Notes: a model not told the origin generated them from the sequence alone. DNA of 64,000 nucleotides from Sipunculus nudus (GCA_026874595.1 CM049318.1:7978741-8042740); one strand, 5' to 3'; counted from the stretch's first letter, positions 1-12,779 are shown. A program made the numbers and translations.

Positions 1-2681
1 CTAATAATAATAACAAATGCTAAAACATTGAATATACATTAAAGTAAACATTATTAAAAATAATACCAACAATTATAACATGAAAAAAAACAACTGAAAT
101 CTGATGAATGTGATTTTTAACTTAGTTTTTCAAATATATGTTACACCACCAGAAGGAATGGCATCATACCTTAATTGTGCTTCGAAAATGAGATATAATG
201 ATAATGGTAATGGGGAAAAAGAGAACGGAGCTGTTCATTCGGTTTATGTGAATTCCAAGGTCAATGGGGTACCTCAGCATATGTCTTGTTCAAAGCTACG
301 CCATTGAAATAGTTGAACTGTATAGTTTATGACTCGAATTTCGTACTAGTGCAAATAGCAAATGAAATTGTATGTTGGTTAAATATAACTTACAATTAAA
401 TGGTACACGTAAGCAGTATAAAAGCTGACAAGCAAACTTAACAGAATCCATCATCTGTAGCTTAAAACAAGCTTCCGAACCAGACATACGTTAATTTGTA
501 ATATATAATTATTTGTCAAAGATATTAACGGACCAAGATTTTACATATACGCGGCATTGCACATGTAACACCCTATAGTTAATTCCTGCAATACTTTCAT
601 GGTAATATATTGTTAATACCTTTTCCAATAACTATGTATAACACGCAGATTCTCACGCGAATGTTAATAACTAAATTCAACACACTCGCAGTTAAAACTG
701 CGTGGACAGCAAAAAAATATTTCTTTTGGAATTAAACTGTGGTTCTCATTGTATGATTTTAAAAATCTAATATCCCTCAGAAATATGTTAAGGAAATGTT
801 ACTTCACTATTATCTTAATCCATGAACAAATGAGACATTTTGGTAAGCTTACCTGAAATATTACATATATATGCAAGTACCTGCACAAAAAAAAGAAATT
901 GTTCTTTTGGGGGAAAATATCTTATATTATGGCAGCTACATTTTCCTACATTGCCTATATAACATTTTGCATAGACACTTTTGTTTCTTTGTGAAGTATT
1001 TCATACATTATGATATTAGTATTACTCTCCCTTATTTGAAGAAACTTCTTTCTTTACTTCAAATGGACTTACTAAATGAAAAATAATGAGAAGTTACGTT
1101 TGTGCAAGCCTCTCGCTTAGCTTCGAGCGTGTCTTTGTGGGACGACTTGCTTGTGGGAAGTGAGAAACTTCTTAATCCCTAACCGTAGTATACCAGTCTA
1201 TTTTACATATATATGCAGAGAGGAGCGAATCATGTTCATTATAATTGGATGTAACTACCAAAAGTTTATTACGATAGTCAATGAATATTCCTTTGTTTCA
1301 AGAAATGTCTCAAGAATTTTTTTTATTCACTCGAACTAAAGATAAACCAAGGGAACTGGCCTCGTTATTGCAACAGCTAACCACTATATATCACATATAT
1401 GCAGTTAAACCTGCAAGAAGATCCAAATATGTTCCTCGTACGCAATTGTAACAGTTCATGTTACATCATGGCATCTTGATTACTCTGAGTGAAAATCTTT
1501 TTGTTTGAAAAGTTTCATGAAAATGGATGATACAAATACCACTATGGGTTAAATGATACATAGAAAGCTATACTGAAAACAATAATAAAATTAGTAATGC
1601 AAATAAGGAAATGGCTAAAATTAATTCTATAAAATAAAATTAAAATATCTTCGAAGCTGACCTTGCACGCTGAATCATACTATAAAATATCATAAATAAC
1701 AGTCTCTCATATTTTCAATATAGCTTCAAATAAATGCAAAAAAAAATTTATTTGCAGTTTCAAGTCAATATCTTTTGACTTAGCATCCATTTTTACTGGA
1801 ATTTTATCTTTTGGATTGAAATGGAGTCCGTTCGCCAAAATGTAACAATTTGTTCTTTTTCTGGAAATTATCCGAGTGATAAACGTTGAAACTATTGAAT
1901 ACCCTTAACCATAATTATATGGTAAATTTTATGAAATCTGAAAGGAACATTTTGAGATAATGAAAAACACGAGATTATAAATATTTTTAAATATCAAGAG
2001 TTTGCCCACGTTTCATTTAAATTAAGGGAAAGATATCGAGTAGTTGGCAAGAATCTTTGCATACCGCTATATGTGATACGATCGAATATTACTGTGACGT
2101 CAGCAAACCGACAGGTTAGGGGTAGTTTTTCTCTTCCATTTCCAATGTCACAATATTTCTACAATCTGACAGACGCTAGACCCCACGAGACAGGAGTTAT
2201 CTTGTACGTTTTTATTTGTATTTGTGCGTTATGAAGTTTTTAGTCTGCAATGTGCAGTGAATGGGTGTGCTTTACGGAACTGCCTGCCTTATAGACTGCA
2301 GTATTGTGAAAATTGCATGCCGAGTAATAAAAAACAAAATCAACCTATGCAGAAATATGTATGTGTGTAACTGTTGAGATGTGGATGGACTCGTAATTGA
2401 TCGTGCTAATGTTTATGTTCACTTAATGACATAACCATACGTTACATACCACTGCTAAATGTTTATAGGTTTAAAATCGCACTAACGTTACTTCCGATAT
2501 GTACACCTCTGCACAAGGTATTTGCCGAGTACAATATTTTACCATGCATGTTACCATGTGTTATAATATTCTACATCAACGGTTCCATAATCTGAACAAC
2601 AGTAAAGACACCCAGTAACACGTTTTACCCTGGCAAGTCAGTAAGTATAGGCTATAGGCATTTGTTTGACCATACTTGCAA
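1..2681. other. AT-rich intergenic sequence
   Basis: No coding region, RNA gene or clear mobile element is visible. ORFs are short, compositionally biased and lack family resemblance. Three scattered ACATATATGCA-type motifs (near 863, 1203 and 1390) are the only recurring pattern. The right end contains the 3' flank of the minus-strand gene at 2682-4091. The nearest candidate minus-strand AATAAA is at about 2211-2216 (TTTATT on the plus strand), some 465 bases past the stop. Confidence 0.6.
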
Positions 2682-4091
2682 TTAGTGTTTAAATACCAAT
2701 CCTGTTAGATTCTGCATGCGGTCATGTAAATATTTCTGTATAAAAAGCGGCGGAGGGCCTCGTTCTGAACTTGTCGCCTGACTGGCGGCAATGGCGCCCT
2801 CTATGACGGCCTTGATCCCTCTGACCCTGAGTAGAATACTACTGTAATCGTTCACGTGAACGCCGATGACAAGAGAGTCGGTGCTCTCCATGACAAGCCC
2901 CACGGGAAAGATAAACCCATGTCTTATATACTTCTGTCGAACCATGGGGGTCACTTTGTATATATAAGGATGTATCTCTATTGGATCACTGACGTAGATT
3001 ATTTTTAAAGGTTCTACAGACATCACTATTAAGTGGGCGGCATAATATCTTGTCCAATCTTCTTCAAACAACGTGGAATGCGCAAACCCAACGTAATATG
3101 GCCATTTGTATAACTCCATTGGTGTACCCCCGCGGAAGTGCAAGTTTTCATCGCTGACTGAATGGTTCATCCCCTTAACTTTGTCATCCCTGTGGATAAA
3201 CCAGCACTCCCCGTTGTCAGGGAGACAACGCATCACGCGCAGCGGATCAAGGCTGTGAATAAAATATAACATATCGTTAACAGCGAACGGCATCCAGTGC
3301 TTGTCACAAGGCACAGCACCGGGTACCAAGTTATCTAAAATAGGACTACCTCCTTTAATTCTTGGTACTATGGGCCTGGCGTCGAAGTAGTCCCAAAAAA
3401 GTGTCCAATCAACAAATTTTTCTTGAGCAAACCCTATACCAGCATTGAATGAGATCAGTAGTTTATTTCCTATTCGTATGATACGTGGTTCTATAGGACC
3501 ATCGCCGATCGTGTACTGTTTCGGAGTCGGGATTCCTAATATGTGCCCAGGGTCTAGTGGCTCCATCTGGCTATTAAATCTCTGAGTAAAGAAATAATTA
3601 TCTGAGAACTGATTGACCGGCCAGTTTTTATCCTTCTCGTAGCGTTCCCGGTCTAACCAGATACGTATGACTAATACCAGTTCCTCATTGTACCACGTGA
3701 TCGCCGGGCTATTCGCATAAAATACGTTCTGGTTAGCTGGGTCCACGAACCGGAGCGCTGCCCGCTTCTCCATTTCCGGAGAAAATGAATAAATGAGTGA
3801 TGTAACGAGGTTGACCGAAACTCCATTTGTAATACCCGTGGCTCCAAGGACGATCCCGCTGAGGTTAAACGAATGATGAAGACTCTCTCTACTGTAAATA
3901 AACCGATTTTGCTCGCCTTTGGTTTGAGATCCGTTATGGCTTTGTGTTCTGATTGTCTTAGGGTTCATTGGAGGTATGGCGTTTCTGTATCTGTCCTCAT
4001 TGCGCATGTCTTGCCTTGTTGACGTCAGCAAAATAAACCCCAACGCAATGAGTGCAAATGACGTCAGCAGTTTCTGTTTTCGGCGCAGCAT
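2682..4091 (-). CDS. Type II membrane beta-mannosyltransferase-like protein (GT91/BMT-type beta-propeller)
   Basis: This is an intronless reading frame of 469 codons. The start is well defined: the ATG lies in a CCACCATGC context, and an in-frame TGA sits 21 bases upstream (4113-4115). Residues 3-6 are basic (RRKQ), followed by one hydrophobic segment (about 9-24). A low-complexity stem runs to about residue 65 and then a large soluble domain, which is the layout of a Golgi or ER type II glycosyltransferase. Recognisable blocks are ANSPAITW (126-133) then LVLVIRIW, GDGPIEPR (196-203), CDKHWMPF (262-269) followed by YFIHSLDPLRVMRC, and FRGGTP (319-324) with a WPYYVGFAHS strand. From memory of the family, the SP.., DPR/EPR-like, EKNW.PF, SLDPLR.L.C and RGGT blocks match fungal beta-1,2-mannosyltransferases (Pfam BMT, CAZy GT91), which are five-bladed propellers. 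Potential N-glycosylation sites are NGS (53), NLS (76), NHS (309) and NLT (461). Family assignment is by motif memory only; activity and substrate are unproven. That it is a real gene is far more certain than its function. Confidence 0.85.
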   Translation of the reverse strand: MLRRKQKLLTSFALIALGFILLTSTRQDMRNEDRYRNAIPPMNPKTIRTQSHNGSQTKGEQNRFIYSRESLHHSFNLSGIVLGATGITNGVSVNLVTSLIYSFSPEMEKRAALRFVDPANQNVFYANSPAITWYNEELVLVIRIWLDRERYEKDKNWPVNQFSDNYFFTQRFNSQMEPLDPGHILGIPTPKQYTIGDGPIEPRIIRIGNKLLISFNAGIGFAQEKFVDWTLFWDYFDARPIVPRIKGGSPILDNLVPGAVPCDKHWMPFAVNDMLYFIHSLDPLRVMRCLPDNGECWFIHRDDKVKGMNHSVSDENLHFRGGTPMELYKWPYYVGFAHSTLFEEDWTRYYAAHLIVMSVEPLKIIYVSDPIEIHPYIYKVTPMVRQKYIRHGFIFPVGLVMESTDSLVIGVHVNDYSSILLRVRGIKAVIEGAIAASQATSSERGPPPLFIQKYLHDRMQNLTGLVFKH

Positions 4092-5150
4092 GGTGGATGT
4101 TGTGAGCCTGTGTCATCTAAATGAAGTTACAGCCCACATGATACCTGCAAAGACACAATCATATTGTATACGACCTGAAATTTAACACACCCAATAATGA
4201 TATTTATAAACACTTATAAATAAAATTATACGACTTCTCCTGTACCAAGCGACATCACCGATCTGCCCAAATTTAGGCCAGTGCTGGCGTACTTCCCTGG
4301 CGTGATTGAATTTAACACGCTTGGATAAGTACTATTAATAAGAGCACTGATGTAATGACAACCAAAAAGCAAATATGATCAAATAATAGGTCCACGTCAC
4401 CTGTTAAATGTTTTTTTACACCATCATTATTAAGAAAGGTGTGCTCCGAAGTTCAATGCCCATCAGGGTGTTTACAGCATAACCTAAAATGTTTGGTGAA
4501 TAATTAGCAGGAACACAACAAGTACACATGGCCATGACGCTAAGCTGAATCCGACAAACCGCTGAAGGCCATAGCACAAACATATAGACCACAGTGACAA
4601 TTTTGAGGTATGCAAGGAGAATTTACCAGAACGTGTCTGCATACAAAGTTCGGATACCGAAGACCTGTACAATTTAAAAATATCATGCCATGGAAAAGTG
4701 GAATATAGGCCTACCATTTTGACTCGCAGAAAAATAGGTTATCATAGGAGCCCCCCCCCCCCCCCCCCCCGCGGAAAGCTTGCATACATCTACATCAAAT
4801 ATGACCAATAGTCCTGTAAAATATGGTGCTTATAGCTACCCGATTATAGTTGTCATTATTTAACTTTTATAAACCAGCACAAACTATTTGTTTAATAACA
4901 AGAACACTAGGATGTTTCTTTCGTGATCCTAAAATCATTTTTTGTTCCGTGACTCGACTTTTTTAAGAGACTACTAGGCCCTTTCTGGATTTTAAGCAAG
5001 TATTTTCTGTGTCTCACGGTTACGATTTGTGCCCTGTGAGGAAAGGACAACGGGCCATCGCAACAGCCCATACGACTATACTAGCTGCCATGGTGTGAAT
5101 TGGGAACCAAAGCGGAAATCTTAGGTTTGTTTTGGAGATGATAATAATAA
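4092..5150. other. Intergenic sequence upstream of the minus-strand gene
   Basis: This holds the 5' flank and presumed promoter of the 4091 gene, but no convincing TATA or initiator could be assigned. The only distinct feature is a 20-base poly-C run at 4751-4770. No coding region is recognised. Confidence 0.5.
4751..4770. repeat. Poly-C tract (20 nt)
   Basis: A homopolymer of 20 C followed by GCGG. Length in the real genome is uncertain because such runs are error-prone in sequencing. Confidence 0.9.
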
Positions 5151-5154
5151 ATTT

Positions 5155-5345
5155 TCAGATATATACTCCAAAAACAATGCCAACCAAGGTATGCAAAAGA
5201 GCAATCGCTAAACCAAATTTGAACGAAATCGGATAATATTTAGGAAACTTATCGCACGGAAACGAAAATCCCACGGACGGACACAGAGGGACAGACAAAC
5301 AAACCCAAATCAATGTCCCGCATTCCACGGAAGCGGGGGGCATAA
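5155..5345 (-). repeat. Interspersed repeat fragment (CCGTCCGTGGG type)
   Basis: On the minus strand this begins with a C-rich edge (CCCCCCGCTTCCGTGG), followed by GTTTGTTTGTCTGTCCCTCTGTGTCCGTCCGTGGGA and ATTTCGTTCAAATTTGG, and runs to TTGGTTGGCATTG. Runs of GTCC/GTCTGT units followed by a 'gattttcgtt...ttcaaatttgg' block are typical of dispersed non-coding repeats of marine invertebrates. The same style recurs at 20.7, 49.7 and 52.5 kb. The class is not assigned. The 62-codon ORF it contains is incidental. Confidence 0.45.
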
Positions 5346-8300
5346 TGGTTTCTTTATGCCTCGTTATTTATGTCACGCTTTTCTAACAATTCTTTCAAGG
5401 GGGCAAAGTGACGGTCTGTCTTTAGTGCATAAAGAACCATGTTTTGGTTATAATGTGTAATACAAGCACTTGGTGTGGATATGGGTGTATAATGACCATG
5501 TAACCGTAACATTTACTTACACAAAGGTTACTGGAGCCTCCGCTTTTACTTCTGAAATGTAACAAGCACAATTAACCCTGCCTGCTTATACCTCCACTCA
5601 CAGCCATTTGAATTTGACGGTGGATGGAAGTTTCGGACACGGACATTCCTCACACGGACATTCCGGACTAGGACGTTTCGGACAGGCCTTTTTGCAAGGG
5701 ACGACGTTTCGGACAGGTCCGTGTCCGAGATATCCTACATTCGGATTTTCGGATTTATTTTGGCCTTTTTTCCTCCAAGTTTAAACCTACTGCATCAATG
5801 CCATCTATTTTAAGCAACTTGTCAGTGTATTAAATGTTCATTTTTAAAAATACAATGAAAACTTAGCGATATATTACTGTAATGTATCTGACGTTTGTCA
5901 GAATTTATCCAACATTTTTAATAAAGGTTATCGGAGCCATAAAGGGTTAAAATCTGATGAATAACAAGACACTACACAACACCTAGAACAGAAGCAGGTA
6001 AGGCCAAACAAAAATAAACTTGCCGCCCAAAGCTTTCATGGGTATTTTTTTTTTTATTGCAAATGAAGACTATTTGTGCTATTGCAATTTCCCTAAAATA
6101 ATTCTTAAAGGCAGGGAAAGTGGACTTTATTTTTTTTTATAATTTTCACCGCTTCAAGGATTGAAGCAATTTTTTTCAAGATAAGCTGTTGAAATTCCAT
6201 ATCTTGACCAGTAAAAAAAAGAATAAAAAAAAAAAATAACGCCAGTTCGCATCATATTTTATTTTAGTTCCCTGAGTCTGTAGAACAAACGTTTTTGAGT
6301 GGTCTCACAAACATTTGTTAGTGGCCTAATTAAAAGTCAGACCGACAATGGCCGTCCGTGTACAACCCATTATAAATGTCGCCTAACTTCAAACGAAGCA
6401 ATAACAACCAGTATTATACTGACAATCCATACTGATACGCGGGTATTACGGAACATTAAAAGCTGTGTTAAATGCTTTTAACCCACTAGCCGCAAATTAA
6501 GGTAACCGCTCCACCCAAGCTGCTTTATGTGACAATGTACGGCTCATTTCTATGGCAACTGAACAGCAGATGAAATCGAAATCCTTTTTGTTGCATTTCA
6601 TCACCTGTATGGTACATGCATTCATTAATCATGTTGTCAGTTGTCAGACCTCTAAATTAGTATTCACGGGAGTTCTAGCCCCCACTCCATTATACACGTT
6701 ACCAACTTATCACGTGATGCAGACGGTACTCCTTTTGTTTTAAGCCACATACCACCTGCCCCACATGTCTGTATCAGGTAACCTCTCTCGTGCCTTTCAG
6801 AAGGATATAAAGGGTAAAATTAATATTTCATTTATCAACCAAAAAGGCAGATGAGATTTCCCTTCACTACGCATCGGGTTGAAATATAACAATGGCGTTT
6901 GTAACAAAAAAACCGGCCCTTCTTTGCACGAGATAAGCACACTTTCATAATGGTCAATACATCATCCATTGTGTATCTTGTTAAATTACATTTAAAATGT
7001 ACATGGTAACCTTGCCGTAAGTGTCACGTATAATGAATGTCAGTGGCATAACACTTGTGTCACTACTACTAGTTATTTTGATCATTATCATTTAGTATGT
7101 GCGACCTATTATTCAGAAGCGTCATCAAATAAACCTTCCACTATATATATTGATTTCGGAAGCAAAATAAAGATGAAACATAAAAAGCACTCAGGAGACC
7201 GCATACCGTTCCGATATATCTGGAATCTTACCATGGCATGTAAGCCCAGGAGGTTAAACCCTTACAGAGAGGTGTTCATTAACTCAATGGTTCCATGACA
7301 GATTATAGGTTTGATGAAAGACGTCTGTAATAATGTCACGGCTTTGTATGCAGAGAAAGAAAACTTTTATCTTCTTCAGAAATTTACACTTACTAAGCTT
7401 TCTTCTACACAAGAATGTCCACAACCTTGCCCTTCGGAGGGACAAACTGATTGCCCCATCTCGTGATGGGAAAGAATCCTTAAAAAAACAATATTATGAT
7501 CAAAGAAAACTTCAAAGGTTTCTTGGAATGTTTCTTATATTGCCTGTTATATTCTTATATTCTATGCACGTGTAGAATTTCAACAACATACGTTATTCAG
7601 TGTTGCTATGAGATGAAACTTCCAATCAAACGTTGCAAAAACGCATTTGTACCCGGCGGAAGTAAAAATTACCTAACTGAAATTACATACACATAGATAA
7701 GCTGGGCTCACAGCGACATGTGTTTTTGTTATCGGCAGCCTGACATGCCGTTTATATTTATTAATGGATAACATATTTGAGATAATTAATACAAAGACAG
7801 CCTTATCGGTATTGTCCGCTCATTGTATATTCACTTCAGATATACAGGAATAAAGACAATAGTAGTAAGTTTGCGTGAAATAATTTCTAGTATATCATTT
7901 TGATATCCATCGAAAGGCACTAAAATATGGAATTCATATTTTTGTGAGACGAATAATATTAATATACACACAGAAAAGGATAGGCCTGCTTGAGTGCAAA
8001 CAAAAACACACCGTTTCACACTGATAACACTAGGTGTAATGGTATCATTAACTCCACGGAAGCTTTCAATATGATATATAAACATTTATATCGATACCGC
8101 CTCCGCGTCTACCACCGCCGTTTCTATAGTTCATGTTAAAAAATGGCCAGAGATCATAAAATGACGCAAGACTTCAAACGTTCGTGCAAAAAAAAAAAGT
8201 ATAACGCAGCTTCCAACAAATTTAGTTTAATTCGAAATATCATGTGCACTTCACCTGATGAGGTCAATTAGTTATAGTTATCAAACAGGAATGTCTTTTC

Positions 8301-9270
8301 ATCTAATTCCATACTTATATATTTACGGGGGAAAAATCCTCCAATACTTTCTGACCCGTAAATATCGCTTGGTATATCGGGTATATTTCGTCTGAACACA
8401 ATTTTGTTTAATATCACGGTCTTGAACATCAAAACACATACAATTTCTGCACTCCTGTTTTCTTTTTTCCAAATGTGCTCTGCTTATGCTGTAATTAAAA
8501 GTCTATATAAAAAATTAACCAATTAAAATAAAGATCCAGGGGTTCAGCTGGAAGGTTTGAGGGATATACGAGTGGTTCACCAACGAAGGGTATATAACTT
8601 TGAAGGAGCGAGAGGCGCAGTAGGGTGCGGTCTACAAAAATTATATTTGCATTCTGGAGCAAATATGACCATATGATTATTAAAACATCTGAACATGTGA
8701 GTTCAAAACGGATTTGTTAGACCCTAATACACGGAAAAAACTGGCCACATTGTCAAATATTAACTGATGAGGGAGCCATGTTTAATGTAAATAACAGATT
8801 CCCACCCTCATTGCTGGCCTGCCAGGAGAAGTACTCAGCTATGACAATAAAAGTACCCTGTCAACCAGTGCACTTGCAATGGTATTATCACATATTTTTT
8901 TCCTTTGCAATTTTTCACGTTCCAACTGCTCTGGGAATATTCCGCTTTAATGATAAAACACATGTATACATAAAACAGATTCATATTACATAATGACCGA
9001 TCAATACATAGACGTCAGGGTGATCAAACTGATATCCGCCCACCTTTTGTACATTAATGTGTCGTATCGACGTATTCAGCGTTTACTGCACACACATTTG
9101 TTGAACGCCCCCGGTTTAACATGGACAGTAATTTACTTGATTAAAGGTTGACTTCCCATTTAAAAGGCAATACAATAATTAGTTAACGGACCTCCAGCAA
9201 GCCTGTTATCTCCAATATATGTTGTGTTCTCTAACTAGTATATATATTGATACGAACACAAATTTTCAGG
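5346..9270. other. Intergenic sequence, no recognised gene
   Basis: No coding region with family resemblance is seen. A short segment (about 5628-5750) has five or more imperfect TTTCGGACA/CGGACATTC units. The rest is AT-rich with short homopolymers. Confidence 0.55.
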
Positions 9271-9275
9271 GGAAC

Positions 9276-9362
9276 ATTCTGGGCCGATCGGGGATTCGAA
9301 CCCATGTCGGTGGCGCACATGTCCGGCGTTCCAACCGCTTCGCTAGACAAGCACGCATCCCT
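9276..9362 (-). mobile_element. tRNA-derived SINE head
   Basis: Read on the minus strand, the segment has an A-box-like TAGCGAAGCGGTTGGAACG followed about 35 bases later by a B-box GGTTCGAATCCC. This is the internal RNA polymerase III promoter of tRNA genes. The acceptor stem does not pair, and no proper anticodon loop could be drawn. The sequence continues past the tRNA-like part into an unrelated body (CCAGAATGTTCCCCTGAAAA) and ends near a TA microsatellite. It is therefore read as a SINE 5' region rather than a functional tRNA gene. SINE family unknown. Confidence 0.65.
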
Positions 9363-9407
9363 ATAGTGAGACAGTTCGGTCCGCTTTTATGTCCCCCCGT
9401 AAATAAA

Positions 9408-9413
<6 letters not shown>

Positions 9414-9456
<43 letters not shown>

Positions 9457-9486
9457 GAGAGAGAGAGAGAGAGAGAGGGGGGGGGA
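9414..9486. repeat. (TA)n-(GA)n-(G)n compound microsatellite
   Basis: About 19 TA units (9414-9452) run into about 11 GA units (9456-9477) and then a G run. The tyrosine-isoleucine and arginine-glutamate ORFs across it are artefacts. Confidence 0.95.
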
Positions 9487-9599
9487 AGAGAGTGAGAAAA
9501 AAGGGAGGGAGAGATTAGGAATTTCGTAAAGTTTCAATTTGCGTTGGCAGGTTTGGTTTGTGTGTTCACCAACCACACCAATCAACACTATATATACAG

Positions 9600-10520
9600 A
9601 AATTTCAATTTTAAAATTTTGCCAACTTGCTTAAATAATGAATTACACGATAACCAGATTATGTTAACTCTTTTCTTCTGCTTGTAGCAAAGTTTATTTG
9701 ATATTATATAACATTGGTTTCATGGGTTGGATGCTGCATTTATTACTACCCTTTTCTTAAAAAATCCCCACTACCAACTTATCTAGCGGATCTATAGCTT
9801 ATACAACAGTTAATTTTTGTCCCATTAAAAATAAGGTGCAATTTCAAGCTTATCAGATTCTTACACCGGATTACCAAGTAATTATAAATTATAGAGTACT
9901 ACATTCCATCTTCATTTGCCAGTATAAATCTAAAACCTACAATACTTTTTATTAAAATATAAGAGACAGGGAGAGAGAGGGCGAGACTAATGAAGTCATA
10001 CTTTCTATTCCGCCCTTAGTCGTTTATCTTTATGTCTTTGTAAATGACTTCTCACTTTTCTTACAGTGCATCGAGGCATTAAGGTAGAGACCTGTCTGTT
10101 GTACGTAAGAGCTACTTTAAGTCATAAGGCGTAATAAAACCATAACTCTCTAGGTATTACTCGAGCTGTTTAATATAAACATAATGGTCGGCGGCGTGAT
10201 TTACCGAACATCAAATCCTCCTCCTTTGTGCTCAGGGCGAGAAATCAAATAAACACAACTGTGAAAATGCGAGGATTTTAATCCGAGGTTCGTTTTTGAA
10301 GGCATCGGGCCCGAGGCAATTTGTTCACATCATATACAACATATATACTGCTGTTGTACTTGCCCGTGCCCATTCAAAGTCGTCGCCGTGACAACCTTCA
10401 AGTTATTTTTATTACAGTAGACGTATATATCAGACGCAGACGGCCCGCGGTCTCTGTCAGCAGAGACAAAACACGGAGTTCATGAAGCCTTGTTACGGGG
10501 CTAAGATCATTAATAAAAGA

Positions 10521-10523
<3 letters not shown>
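9600..10523. other. Intergenic sequence, no recognised gene
   Basis: AT-rich sequence with no coding signal or repeat that I can name. Confidence 0.5.
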
Positions 10524-10564
<41 letters not shown>

Positions 10565-10610
10565 ATACATGTGGGGGACATGGTGTTTTGTGTGTTTGTG
10601 TATGAGTGTT

Positions 10611-10650
<40 letters not shown>
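10524..10650. repeat. (TA)n and (GA)n microsatellites
   Basis: TA repeat at 10524-10561 and a GA repeat at 10614-10650, separated by about 52 bases of GT-rich sequence. A weaker GA-rich stretch continues to about 10750. Confidence 0.95.
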
Positions 10651-10652
<2 letters not shown>

Positions 10653-11455
10653 GCTCTCTGAAATAAACCATCTTAAACGGCGAAGTTTATCGGAAAGAAA
10701 GAGAGATTGAGTGAAAGAGACAGTGAGAGAAAGAGAAAGAGAGAGAAAGGGGGTATCGCGTCAGTTCCGATACAAATTCGACAAAGACATGCATACAGCA
10801 GTAGCAAATGGTACGCTCTCGTTGAAAGCAGGACATAAATATGGTACGTGTTCTAAACGCACCCTAGCTACTTTTTTTGCAAAATCTACACTTGTATGGT
10901 CATTATCTTCGTAGCCTTGATAGTGTGGTCTGAAAGCACAAATTAAATCTTGCAGAAAATAACAGGTATGTAGTTGAAGTATGATCCAGTAAATGCCGAC
11001 CGAAGGGCGTTCATTTACAGATAACATAACCGTGCTTTAATCATGTTACGTCTCTTTACTGCTTATAATAGTTCATGTTGACATGGATGGCGTCGGTCGA
11101 AGGACTAGGTGAGACAGGTGATTAAAGACCCGTTAAGTCAATGTCAAATCTAAATACCTCTAAATATTAAACCTCTATATAAAAAAAGAGAACACGGTCC
11201 TCCTGGCAGAACCCGAACGCGAACATAACGTAATTTCATGTTTTGCTGTTTAAGTTCTGGCATGAATTGAGACTGTAATTTTAGGGTTTAAAAGAAGTGG
11301 CAGCTGACAGTCAAGTTGTGGATGATTATAGGGATACCGCCGCACAAGAACCGAAATAAACCGACAAACGTCCCAAGCTCGTTCATTACATTGAAAAACC
11401 ATGACAGCAGAGGAGATTTGATGGATCGTCTTGTCCTGTTACCATATCAAAGAGA

Positions 11456-11456
<1 letters not shown>

Positions 11457-11511
<55 letters not shown>
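11457..11511. repeat. (TA)n microsatellite
   Basis: About 27 uninterrupted TA units. Confidence 0.95.
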
Positions 11512-11514
<3 letters not shown>

Positions 11515-12299
11515 TGGATCATATCAGGATTAGACCTTTCTATCCGAGACGTAATTAGCTTTTCTTTTTATAACTTCTGAATACTTTCTGAATATTTTAT
11601 TCGGTTCTTAAATAACTTGAAATGTAATTAAGGTTTGCTAATAACTGAAAGACAAGCTTACTTGATGGACTTTCCACGCCCGCATGTATTCACTTATCTT
11701 GTGTTAAACCGTGCATGGTATTCAGGGCAGAACGAGATCCCGTCATAACATAAATATATCAGTGACAGCCGACCTCAACTGCCATCTCGCGCTATGTCGC
11801 ACAGGTGTGACATACATAAGCCTGTCGTGCCTTAAAAGACGGGACTTACGTAATCCCTCAAAGTATCAAAGTGCAAAATAAAAAGCCAAAATACAAATGC
11901 CGACCAGAACGTTTTCACCTTAAAGCCTGAAATACATGTGGATAATCGATGTATAAATGTCTTCATTGCTATAATTTTTCATTAATTTTTATTTTTCACT
12001 ATTGACTAAACTGAAGCAAAATAGTTTAGATAATTAGATTTATCAAGTGATCAAATCTACATAAATATCTGAGGGTAAATATGGAATTTTGGAAAACAGA
12101 AACCCGGAATCACTTGGACTTTTGTGCTTTGCATAACGATTTTCAAAGCAGACGTCAGTCTTTACATGTAAGATGTTTGAATTTCGGCCTTTGCCTGCAC
12201 TTGCATGGGTTAAAACAGAGCAGGGCACAAGACTGTGTACAAGAATGTGTCGGTGTATCTCGGTATAACAACCCGTTCCAGCTCGTAAACCTTTTGTAC

Positions 12300-12775
12300 A
12301 CGATGTATATATTTACATGTTTATGAGTACATCCTTTCGGTTACATGTCAACATTAAAAGTGAGTTATTATGTGGTGCAGCAACAGTTAAGTATACAAAA
12401 CACACCTAAATTACTGTATCTGTAGGTATACACCTTATCTCAACTCTTTCGAGGGATGTTCCATTTGCTTCCCATCGTTTCCGGACGGTTCCCTGAACAT
12501 TATTCTCGTCTTAAACCGTTAGGCTTGTGTGCGTGTGTGTTTGGGGCGGGATCTGCGCTCGTACACCCGGGGTACGAGACGTGGTTCATATGTTTATGAG
12601 TACATCCAAGAGTTAAATGTTAACTTTAATGGTAAGTTTTGTGGTGTTACAGGAGAGTAAAGTCAGTAGTGTCAAAATATACCTACTGTATATGTACGTC
12701 AGCCATTTATCGACTTTTAAATATGTTTAATTTCCTTTGCTTCATATTTCTGGAAGTTCCTGTGAACGGAATGAC
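12300..12775. repeat. Diverged tandem duplication (about 275-bp period)
   Basis: The block GTTTATGAGTACATCC at about 12320 recurs at about 12591. Several later blocks stay in register: GTTA-ATGT-AAC, GTGGTG, ACTGTAT.TGTA, CCTTTGCTTC/CATTTGCTTC and GGTTCC/GTTCCTGTGAAC. The match is patchy, so this is an old duplication or two copies of a dispersed repeat placed side by side. Confidence 0.45.
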
Positions 12776-12779
12776 GTTT

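Noticed and set aside
3976-4185. Plus-strand 69-codon ORF
   Set aside because: Shadow of the minus-strand gene 2682-4091.
9276-9362. Functional tRNA gene on the minus strand
   Set aside because: A and B boxes are present, but the acceptor and anticodon stems do not pair and the sequence continues into a SINE body.
9219-9518. ORFs with Tyr-Ile and Arg-Glu runs
   Set aside because: Produced by TA and GA microsatellites; same for ORFs at 11316, 23627 and 35454.
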